DNA of 64,000 nt from Phyllobacterium zundukense (GTDB lineage: Bacteria > Pseudomonadota > Alphaproteobacteria > Rhizobiales > Rhizobiaceae). Positions 25,427-33,956 of the stretch are shown one piece after another; within the stretch, counting starts at the first letter, position 1, and each line of letters begins with the position of its first letter. The position numbers were made by a program, and so were the translations under genes. The DNA lies in contig NZ_CP017940.1 of the NCBI RefSeq assembly GCF_002764115.1, positions 1,772,501 to 1,836,500 on the forward strand, given 5' to 3'. Under the pieces are notes generated by a model, which worked only from the letters and a program-made list of their open reading frames with translations, searched no databases and had not been told where the DNA came from.

Positions 25427-25678
25427 TTACGCCAGAATGCTCTGCCGCAGCGTGTCTATCCGGTTAGCCAACAACGTAGAAAAATCGGAATTTCCCACGG
25501 CAGAGCCAACCCGTGCAATTGCCTCAAAATCAACCTGTCCAAGGAGGCCCCGAGCCGCCAATCCGGCGAGTATGCCCGCGATCAGGGTGCGTTCTACCGC
25601 ATAATCCATACTAAGTCGCTCAATGGCCTCTGATTGGTCTTTCGGCACCCCCGGCAATCCGTTGAGAATACGTTTCAT
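25427..25678 (-). CDS. Small protein of unknown function
   Basis: 83 residues from the ATG at 25678. Mostly helical: EAIERLSMDYAVERTLIAGI, a glycine/alanine hinge (LAGLAARGLLGQ), then VDFEAIARVGSAVGN. No signal peptide. Function unknown. Confidence 0.5.
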   Translation of the reverse strand: MKRILNGLPGVPKDQSEAIERLSMDYAVERTLIAGILAGLAARGLLGQVDFEAIARVGSAVGNSDFSTLLANRIDTLRQSILA

Positions 25679-25954
25679 TCTGTGCCCATCCCGACGCAAT
25701 GCTCAATCAATAACTTGCCGTGGGATGATCTTGTTATAAGCCGCTTGGATTATTCCACAGCTTATTCTCTAATTAATTTGATTGATCTGGCGCAATTTGG
25801 CCGGACCGCGTCAATGTTGAACCAACTGGCCCGGAATGCGTTTGACTGTTGGGCCACACGGCGAGACAATTGGTGAGTCGGAAGAGGCTTGGACTTCCCA
25901 TTTTCGGATTGCTCATAGCAGTCGAGACCATTCCACAAGGGACGCATTGAAGCG

Positions 25955-26053
25955 ATGAACAGTCACTTTGCTTTAATCCTGATGCTTACGGCGATCGCGT
26001 GGACCGGGGCACTCGTTTACCTGGTCAAGCGATGGGACCATCACCGGAAGTGA
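25955..26053 (+). CDS. 32-residue membrane peptide
   Basis: One membrane helix (LILMLTAIAWTGALVYLV) then a basic tail KRWDHHRK. The ATG at 25955 lacks a strong ribosome binding site. TGAAC-N16-CGTT at 25818-25842 resembles a general-stress promoter with one mismatch but lies 113 bases upstream. Shown as a candidate. Confidence 0.35.
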   Translation: MNSHFALILMLTAIAWTGALVYLVKRWDHHRK

Positions 26054-26251
26054 AATTGAGTGCTGCCAGTTACTTGGCACGGATGACGCAGAATTGAACC
26101 CTTCCCGGCTGGGGGCGCTGCGTGTTCGCTATGACATAAAGCACCGGGCTTGTACCGCGGATTTCAGCGGAAGCTTTTCGGGCATTACATCATTTACCCG
26201 CAATCTGGCCATGCTAGACCGCTCGCTAACTCTGAAAAGGCAGCAAGCGAA

Positions 26252-26473
26252 ATGTCGAGCGAAGACAATAAATCATCTTGGTCCAACTCTGAGAACTGGA
26301 GCCATGGAATTGGACGTATCTATTTTTCCAGATCCGATTCCAGACTGTGGGTGCCAAAACGAAATCCCGCCATGGGATGTACTATCAATATGGCTCACCG
26401 GCGTGCAATTTGGTGGCTCTTGCTTCTAATCCTGGTACCGACACTGATCTCCATGACGGTCCTCGCGCTGTGA
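26252..26473 (+). CDS. DUF5808-like small membrane protein
   Basis: 73 residues from the ATG at 26252. After a serine and asparagine rich start, the segment WSHGIGRIYFSRSDSRLWVP with KRNPAMGCTINMAHRRA resembles the DUF5808 pattern (W..G.IYYNPDDPRLFV.KR.G.G.TINFA). A C-terminal membrane helix IWWLLLLILVPTLISMTVL follows. The frame overlaps other open frames but this one carries the recognisable pattern. Function unknown. Confidence 0.6.
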   Translation: MSSEDNKSSWSNSENWSHGIGRIYFSRSDSRLWVPKRNPAMGCTINMAHRRAIWWLLLLILVPTLISMTVLAL

Positions 26474-26498
26474 GCGCGAGGACATGGCTATTTTCCGA

Positions 26499-26969
26499 TC
26501 ATTTGTTGATCGATGTGACCGCCAAATTGGTGAGCTTGCTGTTTGCAGCCTTCTCCTGGTCAAGGATCTCGCTCAACAGGACGTGGGCCTCTTCGTTCCC
26601 GAGGACCTTCGCCCACTCACGCAATGAGCCGTAGCGGGCAATTTCGTAGTGCTCGACGGCCTGGCAGGCAGCAAGCACACCCGCGTCCAGTGCTACGCCC
26701 TCGGCCTCATCCATCAGGCCGTCAGTCTCCTTCAGGAGCCCATCCGCAGCGTCACATTTAACGCCTTCCGGTTTCATGTCGATCGTTTGAAAAACTTTTT
26801 TTAACGTCTCTATCTGTCCCTTCGTTTCTTCGAGGTGATGATCAACCGCCTTCTTCAGCTCCGGGTTTTTCACCGCCTTCGATACCTTGGGTAAAGCCTT
26901 GGTCATCGCATTCTCGGCGTAATAGACGTCTTTCAGGGTGTGTTTGAACAGCTCAGCGAGAGTTTTCAC
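26499..26969 (-). CDS. DUF892 ferritin-like protein (YciE/YciF type)
   Basis: 156 residues from a GTG at 26969 (VKTLAELFKHTLKDVYYAEN), preceded by GGAGATTACCC. The four-helix ferritin-like fold is seen in the helices with metal-ligand pattern VYYAEN, HHLEETKGQIETLKKVF, CQAVEHYEIARYGSL and LLSEILDQEKAANSKL. Proteins of this family are associated with stress responses. A consensus EcfG promoter lies 31 bases upstream, in line with a stress role. The exact activity is unknown. Confidence 0.88.
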   Translation of the reverse strand: MKTLAELFKHTLKDVYYAENAMTKALPKVSKAVKNPELKKAVDHHLEETKGQIETLKKVFQTIDMKPEGVKCDAADGLLKETDGLMDEAEGVALDAGVLAACQAVEHYEIARYGSLREWAKVLGNEEAHVLLSEILDQEKAANSKLTNLAVTSINK

Positions 26970-26999
26970 GGGTAATCTCCATGGTTGACACTGCAAACC

Positions 27000-27025
27000 A
27001 AACGCCCGCTTGCCGTTTTCGTTCC
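27000..27025 (-). promoter_or_regulatory. General-stress promoter for the DUF892 gene
   Basis: Minus strand GGAAC (27021-27025), 16 bases, CGTT (27001-27004), followed by T at 27000. Exact consensus, 31 bases before the start codon. Confidence 0.72.
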
Positions 27026-27066
27026 TCTCATGGTTTATGCGTGGATTGCTCGTTCAATGCGCGGCA

Positions 27067-27091
27067 GGAACTAATTGTGCATGGCAGCGTT
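27067..27091 (+). promoter_or_regulatory. General-stress promoter for the 48-residue membrane protein
   Basis: Plus strand GGAAC (27067-27071), 16 bases, CGTT (27088-27091). Exact consensus, divergent from the DUF892 promoter with 41 bases between. Confidence 0.72.
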
Positions 27092-27129
27092 ACTACTCAG
27101 TCTTTCCCCAACTCACAAAGGAGCGCACA

Positions 27130-27276
27130 TTGAACCGCAACGGTCTGTACCTGATTGTCGGAGCCCTGCTGGTCGTAGTCGTCGGCTTGGGCGCATATGT
27201 CTATAGGGAAGAAACAAAGCCTGCTGGCGTAGAACTGAAAATTGGCGAGGGTGGCGTTTCGATCAAGGAGAACTGA
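27130..27276 (+). CDS. 48-residue membrane protein, stress-promoter driven
   Basis: Starts at a TTG (27130) seven bases after AAAGGAG. One membrane helix (YLIVGALLVVVVGLGAYVY) is followed by an outward tail with ELKIGEGGVSIKEN. It is divergently transcribed from the DUF892 gene and has its own EcfG promoter 39 bases upstream. Function unknown. Confidence 0.65.
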   Translation: MNRNGLYLIVGALLVVVVGLGAYVYREETKPAGVELKIGEGGVSIKEN

Positions 27277-27328
27277 TTGCTTGCGGCTTGGCGCGAAATT
27301 TTAACCACTGTCCTATGATGTTATCATT

Positions 27329-27487
27329 ATGGATCAAAATAAGAACGGTCTGATTGAAGTCATCGCTTTTGCGGCGATCATGGTGGTCTTTTTAGGCGCA
27401 AGCTTTGTTGTCATGCATTCAACTCAAGGTATCGGCTACCAAATGGCGATTCCGCCGCAGCATATAACGCCCGACAGGGGCAACTGA
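27329..27487 (+). CDS. 52-residue membrane protein
   Basis: MDQNKNGLIEV, then one helix (IAFAAIMVVFLGASFVVM) and a tail with IGYQMAIPPQHITPDRGN. The start codon at 27329 has no clear ribosome binding site. The frame and helix look like its small neighbours. Candidate only. Confidence 0.4.
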   Translation: MDQNKNGLIEVIAFAAIMVVFLGASFVVMHSTQGIGYQMAIPPQHITPDRGN

Positions 27488-27564
27488 GCCCCTAGCCCAA
27501 ATACCCGGTAACCGAGTGTTAGGATTTCAGGACTAGGTGATGGTGCCAGACAAGGGACTTGCCT

Positions 27565-28140
27565 ATGCGCCGCGCCATGATACTTGCTTTGTTGTTGCTC
27601 ACCGGCTGCGCCACCGCACCCACGCAGACAAACAATGTTTGTGCGGTGTTCGAACAGAAGGACGGGTTTTTTAACAATTGGTATAAGGACGCCAAGAGCG
27701 TCGAAGCGGAATATGGCGTCCCGCTGCCTATTCTCATGGCCACGATTTATACGGAATCCGGTTTCCAGGCTCGTGTGAAACCGCCGCGAACCAAGCTGCT
27801 CGGCTTCATCCCCTGGACACGTCCTTCGAGTGCCTATGGCTATTCGCAGGCGCTGGATGGAACCTGGGCCGAGTATCAGCGGGAGACCGGCAGATATGGC
27901 GCGGGGCGGACAGATTTCGGCGATGCCGTGCATTTTGTCGGCTGGTACCATGCCCAGAGTCATCAGAAAAACGGCATTCCGCTCAACGATGCCTATAATC
28001 TCTATGTGGCCTACTATGCCGGTCAAGCTGATTATGCGCGGGGAACGTGGAGGAATAAGCCGGCTATTGACCGGACAGCCCGGCGTACCGCTGCCATGGC
28101 CAATACCTACGCCGCTCAACTGAGTACTTGCGGGCTATAG
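27565..28140 (+). CDS. Lytic transglycosylase-like lipoprotein
   Basis: 191 residues from the ATG at 27565. The signal peptide ends in a lipobox (LLTGCATAP, Cys16). The SLT-type domain follows: AEYGVPLPILMATIYTESGF with the catalytic Glu, SSAYGYSQALDGTW, and NLYVAYYAGQADYARGTW. It should cut peptidoglycan glycan strands in the periplasm or outer-membrane inner face. It is monocistronic as far as can be seen. Confidence 0.85.
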   Translation: MRRAMILALLLLTGCATAPTQTNNVCAVFEQKDGFFNNWYKDAKSVEAEYGVPLPILMATIYTESGFQARVKPPRTKLLGFIPWTRPSSAYGYSQALDGTWAEYQRETGRYGAGRTDFGDAVHFVGWYHAQSHQKNGIPLNDAYNLYVAYYAGQADYARGTWRNKPAIDRTARRTAAMANTYAAQLSTCGL

Positions 28141-28355
28141 GACCCCATCAGTAATCGGGGATGTTGCGTGCCGCATCCCGTGTCTCAATACATTTGTTTA
28201 AGTGACCAGTCGGTAGAAACGTGCTCAACTCTCGGCGTAGTCTCAACCGTTGAATAGTGTTCGGTTGCGTAGCCATCAATTGTCAATTGCGTTTGTATTT
28301 CGCCCGGGTCCTACATAATCCGTGCCCTCTTCGAACTGTCTTTCGAAGAGCGTCG

Positions 28356-29441
28356 ATGTCATGGTCGAGACAGAAAATGCACAAGGATCGCTACTATCTC
28401 CTGGATGCAATGCGTGGGGTCGCTGCATTGCTGGTCGTGTTCTTTCATGCAGGTTCCTTCACCCAGACCAATTACGCCGCCAAAGGCTATCTGGCGGTGG
28501 ATTTCTTTTTTGCGCTCAGCGGATTCGTTATCGCGATGTCATACGGAGGACGGCTGCGCGGCGGACTGTCGGTTTGGCGCTTTACGCTTATGCGCCTGAT
28601 CCGCTTCTATCCACTTTTCGTGCTTGGCCTAGCTCTTGGTGTAACGAAAGCCCTGGGCGCGCTGTTCTTCGCAGACGCGCAAGCGATAAGCATTGCTCAA
28701 ATAACGCTATCGGCCCTCTGGGGCATCGTTATGCTGCCGACGCTCTTTGCTCCGCATGAGCTGTTTCCGCTCAATGGTCCGGCGTGGTCGTTGTTCCTGG
28801 AATTTGCCATGAGCATAGCCTTTGCTGCCTGGTTCGTACGTTGGCGGGACAGCTCGCTTGTCTTTCTTGCCGTCGTTTCGGCAACTGCAATGACGATTTT
28901 CGTCATACAGACCGGTACGTTGCACGGCGGATGGGCCTGGTCCACATTCGGTGTGGGCGTCGCCAGGATAACCTTCGCATTTACCGTCGGCGTTTTGCTC
29001 GCACGCTATAAAATTCACATCGAGCGGCGCGTCAGCTGGCTTGCGCTTTTGCCGATCACTGCCCTGGTCCTGACCTGTTCGGTTGCGGTTTATGACGCTT
29101 TTCCTGTCGATCTGATTATCGCGCTGATCGTTTGTCCGGCCATTCTCTACCTCGGCATTGCCTTCGAGGTGCCGCCGTCAATGCATGGTGTGTCGAGATT
29201 TCTCGGCCAAATATCCTTTCCCGTCTATGCCGTCCATTTCCCGCTTATGTTCATCTTCAATTTTGCAGTCCGGAAAGTCGGCGTACCTGGGGAGTTGACG
29301 ATCTGGCTGTTTATTCCCTGTCTTTTTGCCGGTTGCAGCCTGCTGTTTCATCTGTTTGACGTACCCGTTCGACGCTATTTGTCGGACGAGTTCATCAAAC
29401 GGCGGCCTCCGGAGATTCAACACCAACCGACTGGATCCTGA
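28356..29441 (+). CDS. Acyltransferase 3 family membrane protein
   Basis: 361 residues with about ten membrane helices. The N terminus LLDAMRGVAALLVVFFHAGS with the conserved Arg and His, and LAVDFFFALSGFVIAMSY are the OafA/NodX-type acyltransferase 3 signature; WSLFLEFAMSIAF and FPVYAVHFPLMF follow. Such proteins O-acylate surface polysaccharides or other envelope molecules. Start ATG at 28356 with GAAGAG before it; 28377 is an alternative. No polysaccharide cluster lies nearby, so the target is open. Confidence 0.85.
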   Translation: MSWSRQKMHKDRYYLLDAMRGVAALLVVFFHAGSFTQTNYAAKGYLAVDFFFALSGFVIAMSYGGRLRGGLSVWRFTLMRLIRFYPLFVLGLALGVTKALGALFFADAQAISIAQITLSALWGIVMLPTLFAPHELFPLNGPAWSLFLEFAMSIAFAAWFVRWRDSSLVFLAVVSATAMTIFVIQTGTLHGGWAWSTFGVGVARITFAFTVGVLLARYKIHIERRVSWLALLPITALVLTCSVAVYDAFPVDLIIALIVCPAILYLGIAFEVPPSMHGVSRFLGQISFPVYAVHFPLMFIFNFAVRKVGVPGELTIWLFIPCLFAGCSLLFHLFDVPVRRYLSDEFIKRRPPEIQHQPTGS

Positions 29442-29465
29442 TGAGTGCAAATGTGGAGCCGTGTC

Positions 29466-29714
29466 ATGCCAACATATCGCTTTGAGTTTCATGAAGCTCT
29501 CCGAACAAGTGCCGTCCGCGGAATCAAACTGGACGATGACGAAACCGCCACCGCCGAAGCCGTGCAAACCGCCGGGGAAATGCTCCTGGATGGCGTCGTG
29601 GATGATTTCGATCGCGTCGATTGGGCGATCAAGATCTTCAATCAGTCCGATGAAGCGCACGCCGTGGCTGTCATTCGCTTTTCGGACGTCCCGGCTTCAA
29701 AATACCGGTCTTGA
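29466..29714 (+). CDS. DUF6894-like small protein
   Basis: 82 residues. MPTYRFEF at the N terminus, then GIKLDDDETATAEAVQTAGE and DWAIKIFNQSDEAHAVAVI match the pattern of a small rhizobial family (DUF6894) of unknown function. The ATG at 29466 has GGAG eight bases before. It lies 24 bases after the acyltransferase stop. Confidence 0.6.
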   Translation: MPTYRFEFHEALRTSAVRGIKLDDDETATAEAVQTAGEMLLDGVVDDFDRVDWAIKIFNQSDEAHAVAVIRFSDVPASKYRS

Positions 29715-29808
29715 CTGGACGTCATTCGCCCGCCACCACCAGGTTCTGGGATGCGCCTCGATCGGCGTACTGCTATAGCTCGAGGAGTTCTTGTCCACGG
29801 GATTCCCC

Positions 29809-30333
29809 ATGAGCCGCATATCACAGATCGACTACACTGAAGCGTCGCCAGAGATCCGTGCCGAGCACGACAGGGAGCTGAGCCTGCGCGGCCGGATGAC
29901 AAACATGAAGCGCATCATGCTTCATTCGCCTGCCGCCCACCGAATTTATGCGGAATGGTTCACACTCCGCGATCTGTTGCGGCCGGCCATATCTGACCGG
30001 GCAATCTGGCTGTTTTCTCTTGCCATATCCGAAGCGAGCAATTCCCTCGTACCATCGACGTTTTTCCGCCGCGCGCTGATCGATTCAGGGTTGCAGCCCG
30101 AAACCATCGTTCCGGATGCGGACGAGGCGCTGCTGATGGAATTCGGCAAGGCAATCATTGCCGATTCCAATGCCGTTCCGGACGCGGTCTGGCAGCAATT
30201 GGAAGCACGCTACGACGAGCCTACCCTCGTCAATCTCGTGGCCTTTGCGGGTATCATGGTGGCTACCACCATCTTTACCAATGTCGTCGAGGTTGATCTC
30301 GACCCCGAGCTCAATTCCTATAAAAAAGGCTGA
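29809..30333 (+). CDS. Carboxymuconolactone decarboxylase-like protein
   Basis: 174 residues, all helical. The AhpD/CMD-like order is RMTNMKRIMLHSPAAHRIYAEW, then LRPAISDRAIWLFSLAISEASN, and LVNLVAFAGIMVATTIFTNV at the C terminus. The CxxC pair of peroxidase-active AhpD proteins is missing: the position holds ISEASNS with no cysteine. Enzymatic role is therefore uncertain. A TTG at 29791 is an alternative start. Confidence 0.7.
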   Translation: MSRISQIDYTEASPEIRAEHDRELSLRGRMTNMKRIMLHSPAAHRIYAEWFTLRDLLRPAISDRAIWLFSLAISEASNSLVPSTFFRRALIDSGLQPETIVPDADEALLMEFGKAIIADSNAVPDAVWQQLEARYDEPTLVNLVAFAGIMVATTIFTNVVEVDLDPELNSYKKG

Positions 30334-30357
30334 TGGCTTTTAAAACAGCTGGACTGA

Positions 30358-30783
30358 TCAGTCCGTCAGTTTCGTGACAAACTCTACATTGCCGCGCAAT
30401 GTGTTGCTGACGGTGCAGATTTCCTCGGCCGTCTCAACGATCTGAAGCTGCGTCGCCTTATCCAGATCTCCATCGATTTCGATGGAAATATTGAAACGGA
30501 CGACACGTGAGGGTTCGTCATGGGCTTTCTCGCCCGTCACATGTGCCCTGACCTCCAATAGCCTGTCTGCGACGCCCAAACGGCTGGCCGCGATCCGTGC
30601 GCTGAGCACGATACAAGCCGACAACGACGCATAGAGCAGGTCGAGCGGATTGAAACCCGGTTCGGAGACAGAGGTGACCACGTTGATCTGCCCGCCCGTC
30701 TCGGACGTAATGACCGGCAGTTCTTTCGGCTTGAGCACTGCCGTCGCGCCAACGGCCCGCGTTCTGATCTTTAATTCAGCCAT
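30358..30783 (-). CDS. OsmC-family protein
   Basis: 141 residues. OsmC/Ohr proteins reduce organic hydroperoxides through two cysteines. Here they lie in SLSACIVLSARI (about residue 56) and AEEICTVSNTLRG (about residue 121), with the structural EPGFNPLDLLYASL before the first. It converges with the CMD-like gene, 24 bases apart. Confidence 0.85.
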   Translation of the reverse strand: MAELKIRTRAVGATAVLKPKELPVITSETGGQINVVTSVSEPGFNPLDLLYASLSACIVLSARIAASRLGVADRLLEVRAHVTGEKAHDEPSRVVRFNISIEIDGDLDKATQLQIVETAEEICTVSNTLRGNVEFVTKLTD

Positions 30784-30880
30784 TTTGCTGGTTCCCGGAA
30801 ATTTTGACGATCGGTATCGCTCTCACGCCGACGCCGTGAACCTAGTCAAGATAATCGTGGAATGCCACATCTTTGGTGCA

Positions 30881-31201
30881 TCATGCCTGTTCGGCAGCGG
30901 AACGGGCCGCTTCCAGAGCACGCATTGCTGCGAAAAGGACTTCACGATCCCGCTGATGCGCTTCGAACAAGGCAACAAAAGCCGGATTGGTGATCTCGTG
31001 CGGTTTGGGTGCAGCCTTCGCGCGCATAAGACTATGGTCGGCAGCGCGCTTCGCTTCTTCGACGAGCTTGTTTGCCACCTCAATTGCGGACAATGCCTTC
31101 GGCCGCCGGCGCGTCATGCGCTCGGATGATTTGGTTGTACGGACATCAGAGCCTGCAAGCAATGATTGCAGGAGCGTTCCGCTGGCAATATCGGCATCCA
31201 T
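30881..31201 (-). CDS. Protein of unknown function
   Basis: 106 residues from the ATG at 31201. Charged and helical: RRRPKALSAIEVANKLVEEA, then KPHEITNPAFVALFEAHQRD and a C-terminal alanine-rich helix. Ribosome binding site weak. No family recognised; the codon pattern supports a gene. Confidence 0.5.
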   Translation of the reverse strand: MDADIASGTLLQSLLAGSDVRTTKSSERMTRRRPKALSAIEVANKLVEEAKRAADHSLMRAKAAPKPHEITNPAFVALFEAHQRDREVLFAAMRALEAARSAAEQA

Positions 31202-31468
31202 GGGCTCAACCGTTCTGCAGTTCATTCTGGACAGGCTTTTCGTGGGCGGATTCGTTGATCTTCAGCCAAGTCTAGATGTTTGCCATCGTCGCCGGAACGA
31301 ATTGAGGATCAAAATTTCCCTGCAAATGAGCACGGGATTCTCGTTTTAGGCCAGGTTCCGGAAATCAGTTGCATCCGGTCATCCAAAATAACCGCCACCG
31401 ACTCCGAATAAACTAGCGGCAACGTGTGTTCTCCATACGTCAGTTCTTAATCTGCGGAGAAAAACGCC

Positions 31469-32020
31469 ATGAGAAATGCAGTCCTATCGATACGCCGCCA
31501 GTTGCCATTGGTTTTGCTTGGCGCCGGCCTCGCCGTCGCCAGCCTCGCCGTCCCGGTCCTTGCGGCTGGTGGCGAGGGTGGTGATGCAACTCCGACCTGT
31601 GCCAAGGGCAAGGTCTACGATACCAAGAGCAAGAAGTGCGTCAGCAAGAACAGCAGCGCTGTTCCGGATAAGGACCGCACGGAATATGCCTTTGCGCTCG
31701 CCGAGGCTGGACGGTACGAAGAAGCACTGGAGATTCTCGATACTTTGAAGAACCCTAACACCAAGGAAGCCTGGAACTATCGCGGCTATGCCACACGCAA
31801 GCTCGGCAGGACCGATGAAGGCATTTCCTATTACAAGAAGTCGGTAGCGCTGGATCCGAAATACGCGAAGGTTCGCGAATATCTTGGCGAAGCCTACGTC
31901 ATCAAGGGGCAGATCGATCTTGCCAAGGAGCAGCTCATAACGATCAAATCGATCTGCGGCACAACGTGCGAAGAGTATCAGGATCTTCAGGAAGCGATCG
32001 AGAAACCCTCGAAGACCTGA
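31469..32020 (+). CDS. Exported TPR-repeat protein
   Basis: 183 residues. Signal peptide (LVLLGAGLAVASLAVPVLAA), then a short cysteine-containing segment (CAKGKVYDTKSKKCVSKN) and about three tetratricopeptide repeats (EYAFALAEAGRYEEALEILD, AWNYRGYATRKLGRTDEGIS, AKVREYLGEAYVIKGQIDLA). It probably works in the periplasm as a protein-binding scaffold. It lies 32 bases before an ECF sigma factor gene on the same strand, which suggests a shared regulon. Confidence 0.85.
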   Translation: MRNAVLSIRRQLPLVLLGAGLAVASLAVPVLAAGGEGGDATPTCAKGKVYDTKSKKCVSKNSSAVPDKDRTEYAFALAEAGRYEEALEILDTLKNPNTKEAWNYRGYATRKLGRTDEGISYYKKSVALDPKYAKVREYLGEAYVIKGQIDLAKEQLITIKSICGTTCEEYQDLQEAIEKPSKT

Positions 32021-32052
32021 CGTGGCCCCTCGCCCGGCAGAACGGTGTCAAT

Positions 32053-32691
32053 ATGACCACTAACGTGACTGTCGCTCATCTCGGACTTTATGATTATAGT
32101 CGGGCGAAGCCATACCCATCGTTATCGTCGGCCGCCCTTTCCGGACAGGCCGCGCCGGAGGCAGTCATCGCGAGCGAACATGAAATCAGGTCGGGCCTAG
32201 CCCAGCACCTTACAAGGCTCTGGCGGTACGGCGTTGTGCTGTCCCGCCAGCGCGATGTTGCCGACGATCTCGTCCAGGCGACCTGTGTTCGTGCGTTGGA
32301 GCGCGCGAGCCAGTTTGCTGCCGGAACCAGACTTGATCGATGGCTGTTCGCAATCCTCCACTCGATCTGGCTCAATGAAGTTCGTTCGCGCCGTATCCGC
32401 ATGGGGCACGGTTTCGTCGATGCCGACATTGCGCTCGTTTTTGATGGGGAGCGGGAAACGGAAACCCACGTTCTGGCCAACCAGGTTCTGCGTCAGGTAA
32501 ACGCTCTGCCGGAGGCGCAAAGAACGGCTGTTTTCCTTACCTATGTTGAAGGTCTCTCCTACCGCGAGGTAGCCGAGATCCTGGACGTGCCGATTGGGAC
32601 AGTCATGAGCAGGCTGGCTGCAGCCCGGGCAAAGCTGGCCGAAAACGCTGAAGCAGCCACTGTCACTCAAGCATCGAAAGGAGGGAAATGA
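32053..32691 (+). CDS. ECF-type RNA polymerase sigma factor
   Basis: 212 residues. Region 2 is visible in LWRYGVVLSRQRDVADDLVQATCVRALERA with WLFAILHSIWLNE, and region 4 in LPEAQRTAVFLTYVEGLSYREVAEILDVPIGTVMSRLAAARAKL. The first 50 residues are extra and poorly structured. I chose the ATG at 32053; the frame opens in the TPR gene. Its stop overlaps the anti-sigma start by four bases. Confidence 0.9.
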   Translation: MTTNVTVAHLGLYDYSRAKPYPSLSSAALSGQAAPEAVIASEHEIRSGLAQHLTRLWRYGVVLSRQRDVADDLVQATCVRALERASQFAAGTRLDRWLFAILHSIWLNEVRSRRIRMGHGFVDADIALVFDGERETETHVLANQVLRQVNALPEAQRTAVFLTYVEGLSYREVAEILDVPIGTVMSRLAAARAKLAENAEAATVTQASKGGK

Positions 32692-33491
32692 TGATCGATC
32701 TGAGTAAGAACGAGATGCCCTCCGACGAACTGCTTGTCGCTTTTCTCGATGGCGAACTGGAAGCCGGTGAACGGGAGCGGATCGATAATCTGATAAAGGC
32801 CGACGAGGCGGTAGCCAAAAGGTTCGATTTCCTGTCACGCAGCGAGATGCCTTTCTTTGATGCGTTTGAACCCTTGCTTGAAAATGCACCGGCGGCACAT
32901 CTGGAATCCATATTGAACAATCTTCCCGCGCCCGGTGCTAATGAACCGGCCGTGAATGGATGGAAACGCCGGGGCTTCATCGCGGCGGCCATTGCAGCGG
33001 TGTTTGTCGGTGTCGTCGCCGATCGTGCGTTCCTGGGCATGCGCGGATCCCCCGAGGGGAATGAAACCGGGGGGTGGCGGGCCGTTGTCGCGGAATATGT
33101 GGCTCTCTATACGGCCGATACTCTGGCTGATCTGCCGAGCGATGGACAATCACAGGCGCAAGAGCTGCGCAATGTTGGGTCCAAACTCGGCATATCCTTG
33201 CCTGTCGAGGCTGTGACACTGCCGGGCATACCGCTCAAACGCGCGCAAATCCTCGAATATGATGGCAGGCCTCTCGGGCAGCTTGCCTATCTCGACCCGG
33301 TACATGGACCTCTTGCCCTTTGCATAGTTCAATCTTCGAAAGGCGCAAAGCCACCGCAAACGGAACAGCGGCGCGGGATGAATGTCATCTTTTGGGCCGA
33401 TGACGCCCATGGCTTCATGCTGATTGGCCGCAACCCCGTCGACCAGTTGAGTGTCCTTACTGAAAAGTTCCGGACCGCCCTCACCGCGTGA
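32688..33491 (+). CDS. Transmembrane anti-sigma factor
   Basis: 267 residues. The N-terminal cytosolic part (SDELLVAFLDGELEAGERERI) resembles the anti-sigma domain of ChrR/RskA-type regulators but has no HxxxCxxC zinc motif. One membrane helix follows (GFIAAAIAAVFVGVVADRAF, about residue 96) and a periplasmic sensor domain of about 150 residues. Start overlaps the sigma gene by ATGA. The pair should respond to an envelope signal. Confidence 0.85.
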   Translation: MMIDLSKNEMPSDELLVAFLDGELEAGERERIDNLIKADEAVAKRFDFLSRSEMPFFDAFEPLLENAPAAHLESILNNLPAPGANEPAVNGWKRRGFIAAAIAAVFVGVVADRAFLGMRGSPEGNETGGWRAVVAEYVALYTADTLADLPSDGQSQAQELRNVGSKLGISLPVEAVTLPGIPLKRAQILEYDGRPLGQLAYLDPVHGPLALCIVQSSKGAKPPQTEQRRGMNVIFWADDAHGFMLIGRNPVDQLSVLTEKFRTALTA

Positions 33492-33525
33492 AAATTGCAG
33501 GCTGCTTGATGCGAAACCGATCGTA

Positions 33526-33905
33526 TCAATTGTCGATGAAATCGCGCACGGCGGCGTTGTAACCTTCCGGGTCCTGCACCATGGCAAAATGGCTGGCATC
33601 CTTGAGGATGATCAGTTTGGCGCCCGGAATTGTCTTCGCTATTAGTCCGTATGTTCGCGGGTGATTGCCTCGTCATGATCGCCAAGCACGATGGCTATCG
33701 GCGTTTTGATCTTCTTCAGATCATCATCGCTCCAATTTGGCTGGCTTGCCCACATGCCGCTGATCTGCTCGACAAAGGCGTCATATTCGCCGGGCGTTGG
33801 TGATATCTTCTTGTAGACGTCGCCTGCCTTCTCGATATAGCCGGCGAACGTCTTGTTCTGCATGACGTCGGGCTTCGACGAATGCATGCAACCGGTGCGT
33901 GCAAG
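33526..33905 (-). pseudogene. Alpha/beta hydrolase remnant
   Basis: C-terminal part of an alpha/beta hydrolase. The acid residue region TPIAIVLGDHDEAITREHT and, in another frame after a one-base shift near 33642, the histidine region KLIILKDASHFAMVQDPEGY are both clear. The N-terminal half with the nucleophile elbow is gone, and the piece starts just inside the neighbouring terminator. No working protein can be made. Confidence 0.75.
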
Positions 33906-33907
33906 CA

Positions 33908-33933
33908 AAAGGCGGCCCGTGGGAGCCGCCTTT
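33908..33933 (-). terminator. Terminator of the 33957 gene
   Basis: Nine-base stem AAAGGCGGC/GCCGCCTTT with an 8-base loop, followed on the minus strand by TTTTGCTT, 23 bases after the gene's stop. Confidence 0.75.
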
Positions 33934-33956
33934 CCTACGCTTCAAATGAACGATTG

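Noticed and set aside
27436..28119. Minus-strand 227-codon frame opposite the transglycosylase gene
   Set aside because: Antisense shadow of a lipoprotein with clear domain motifs.
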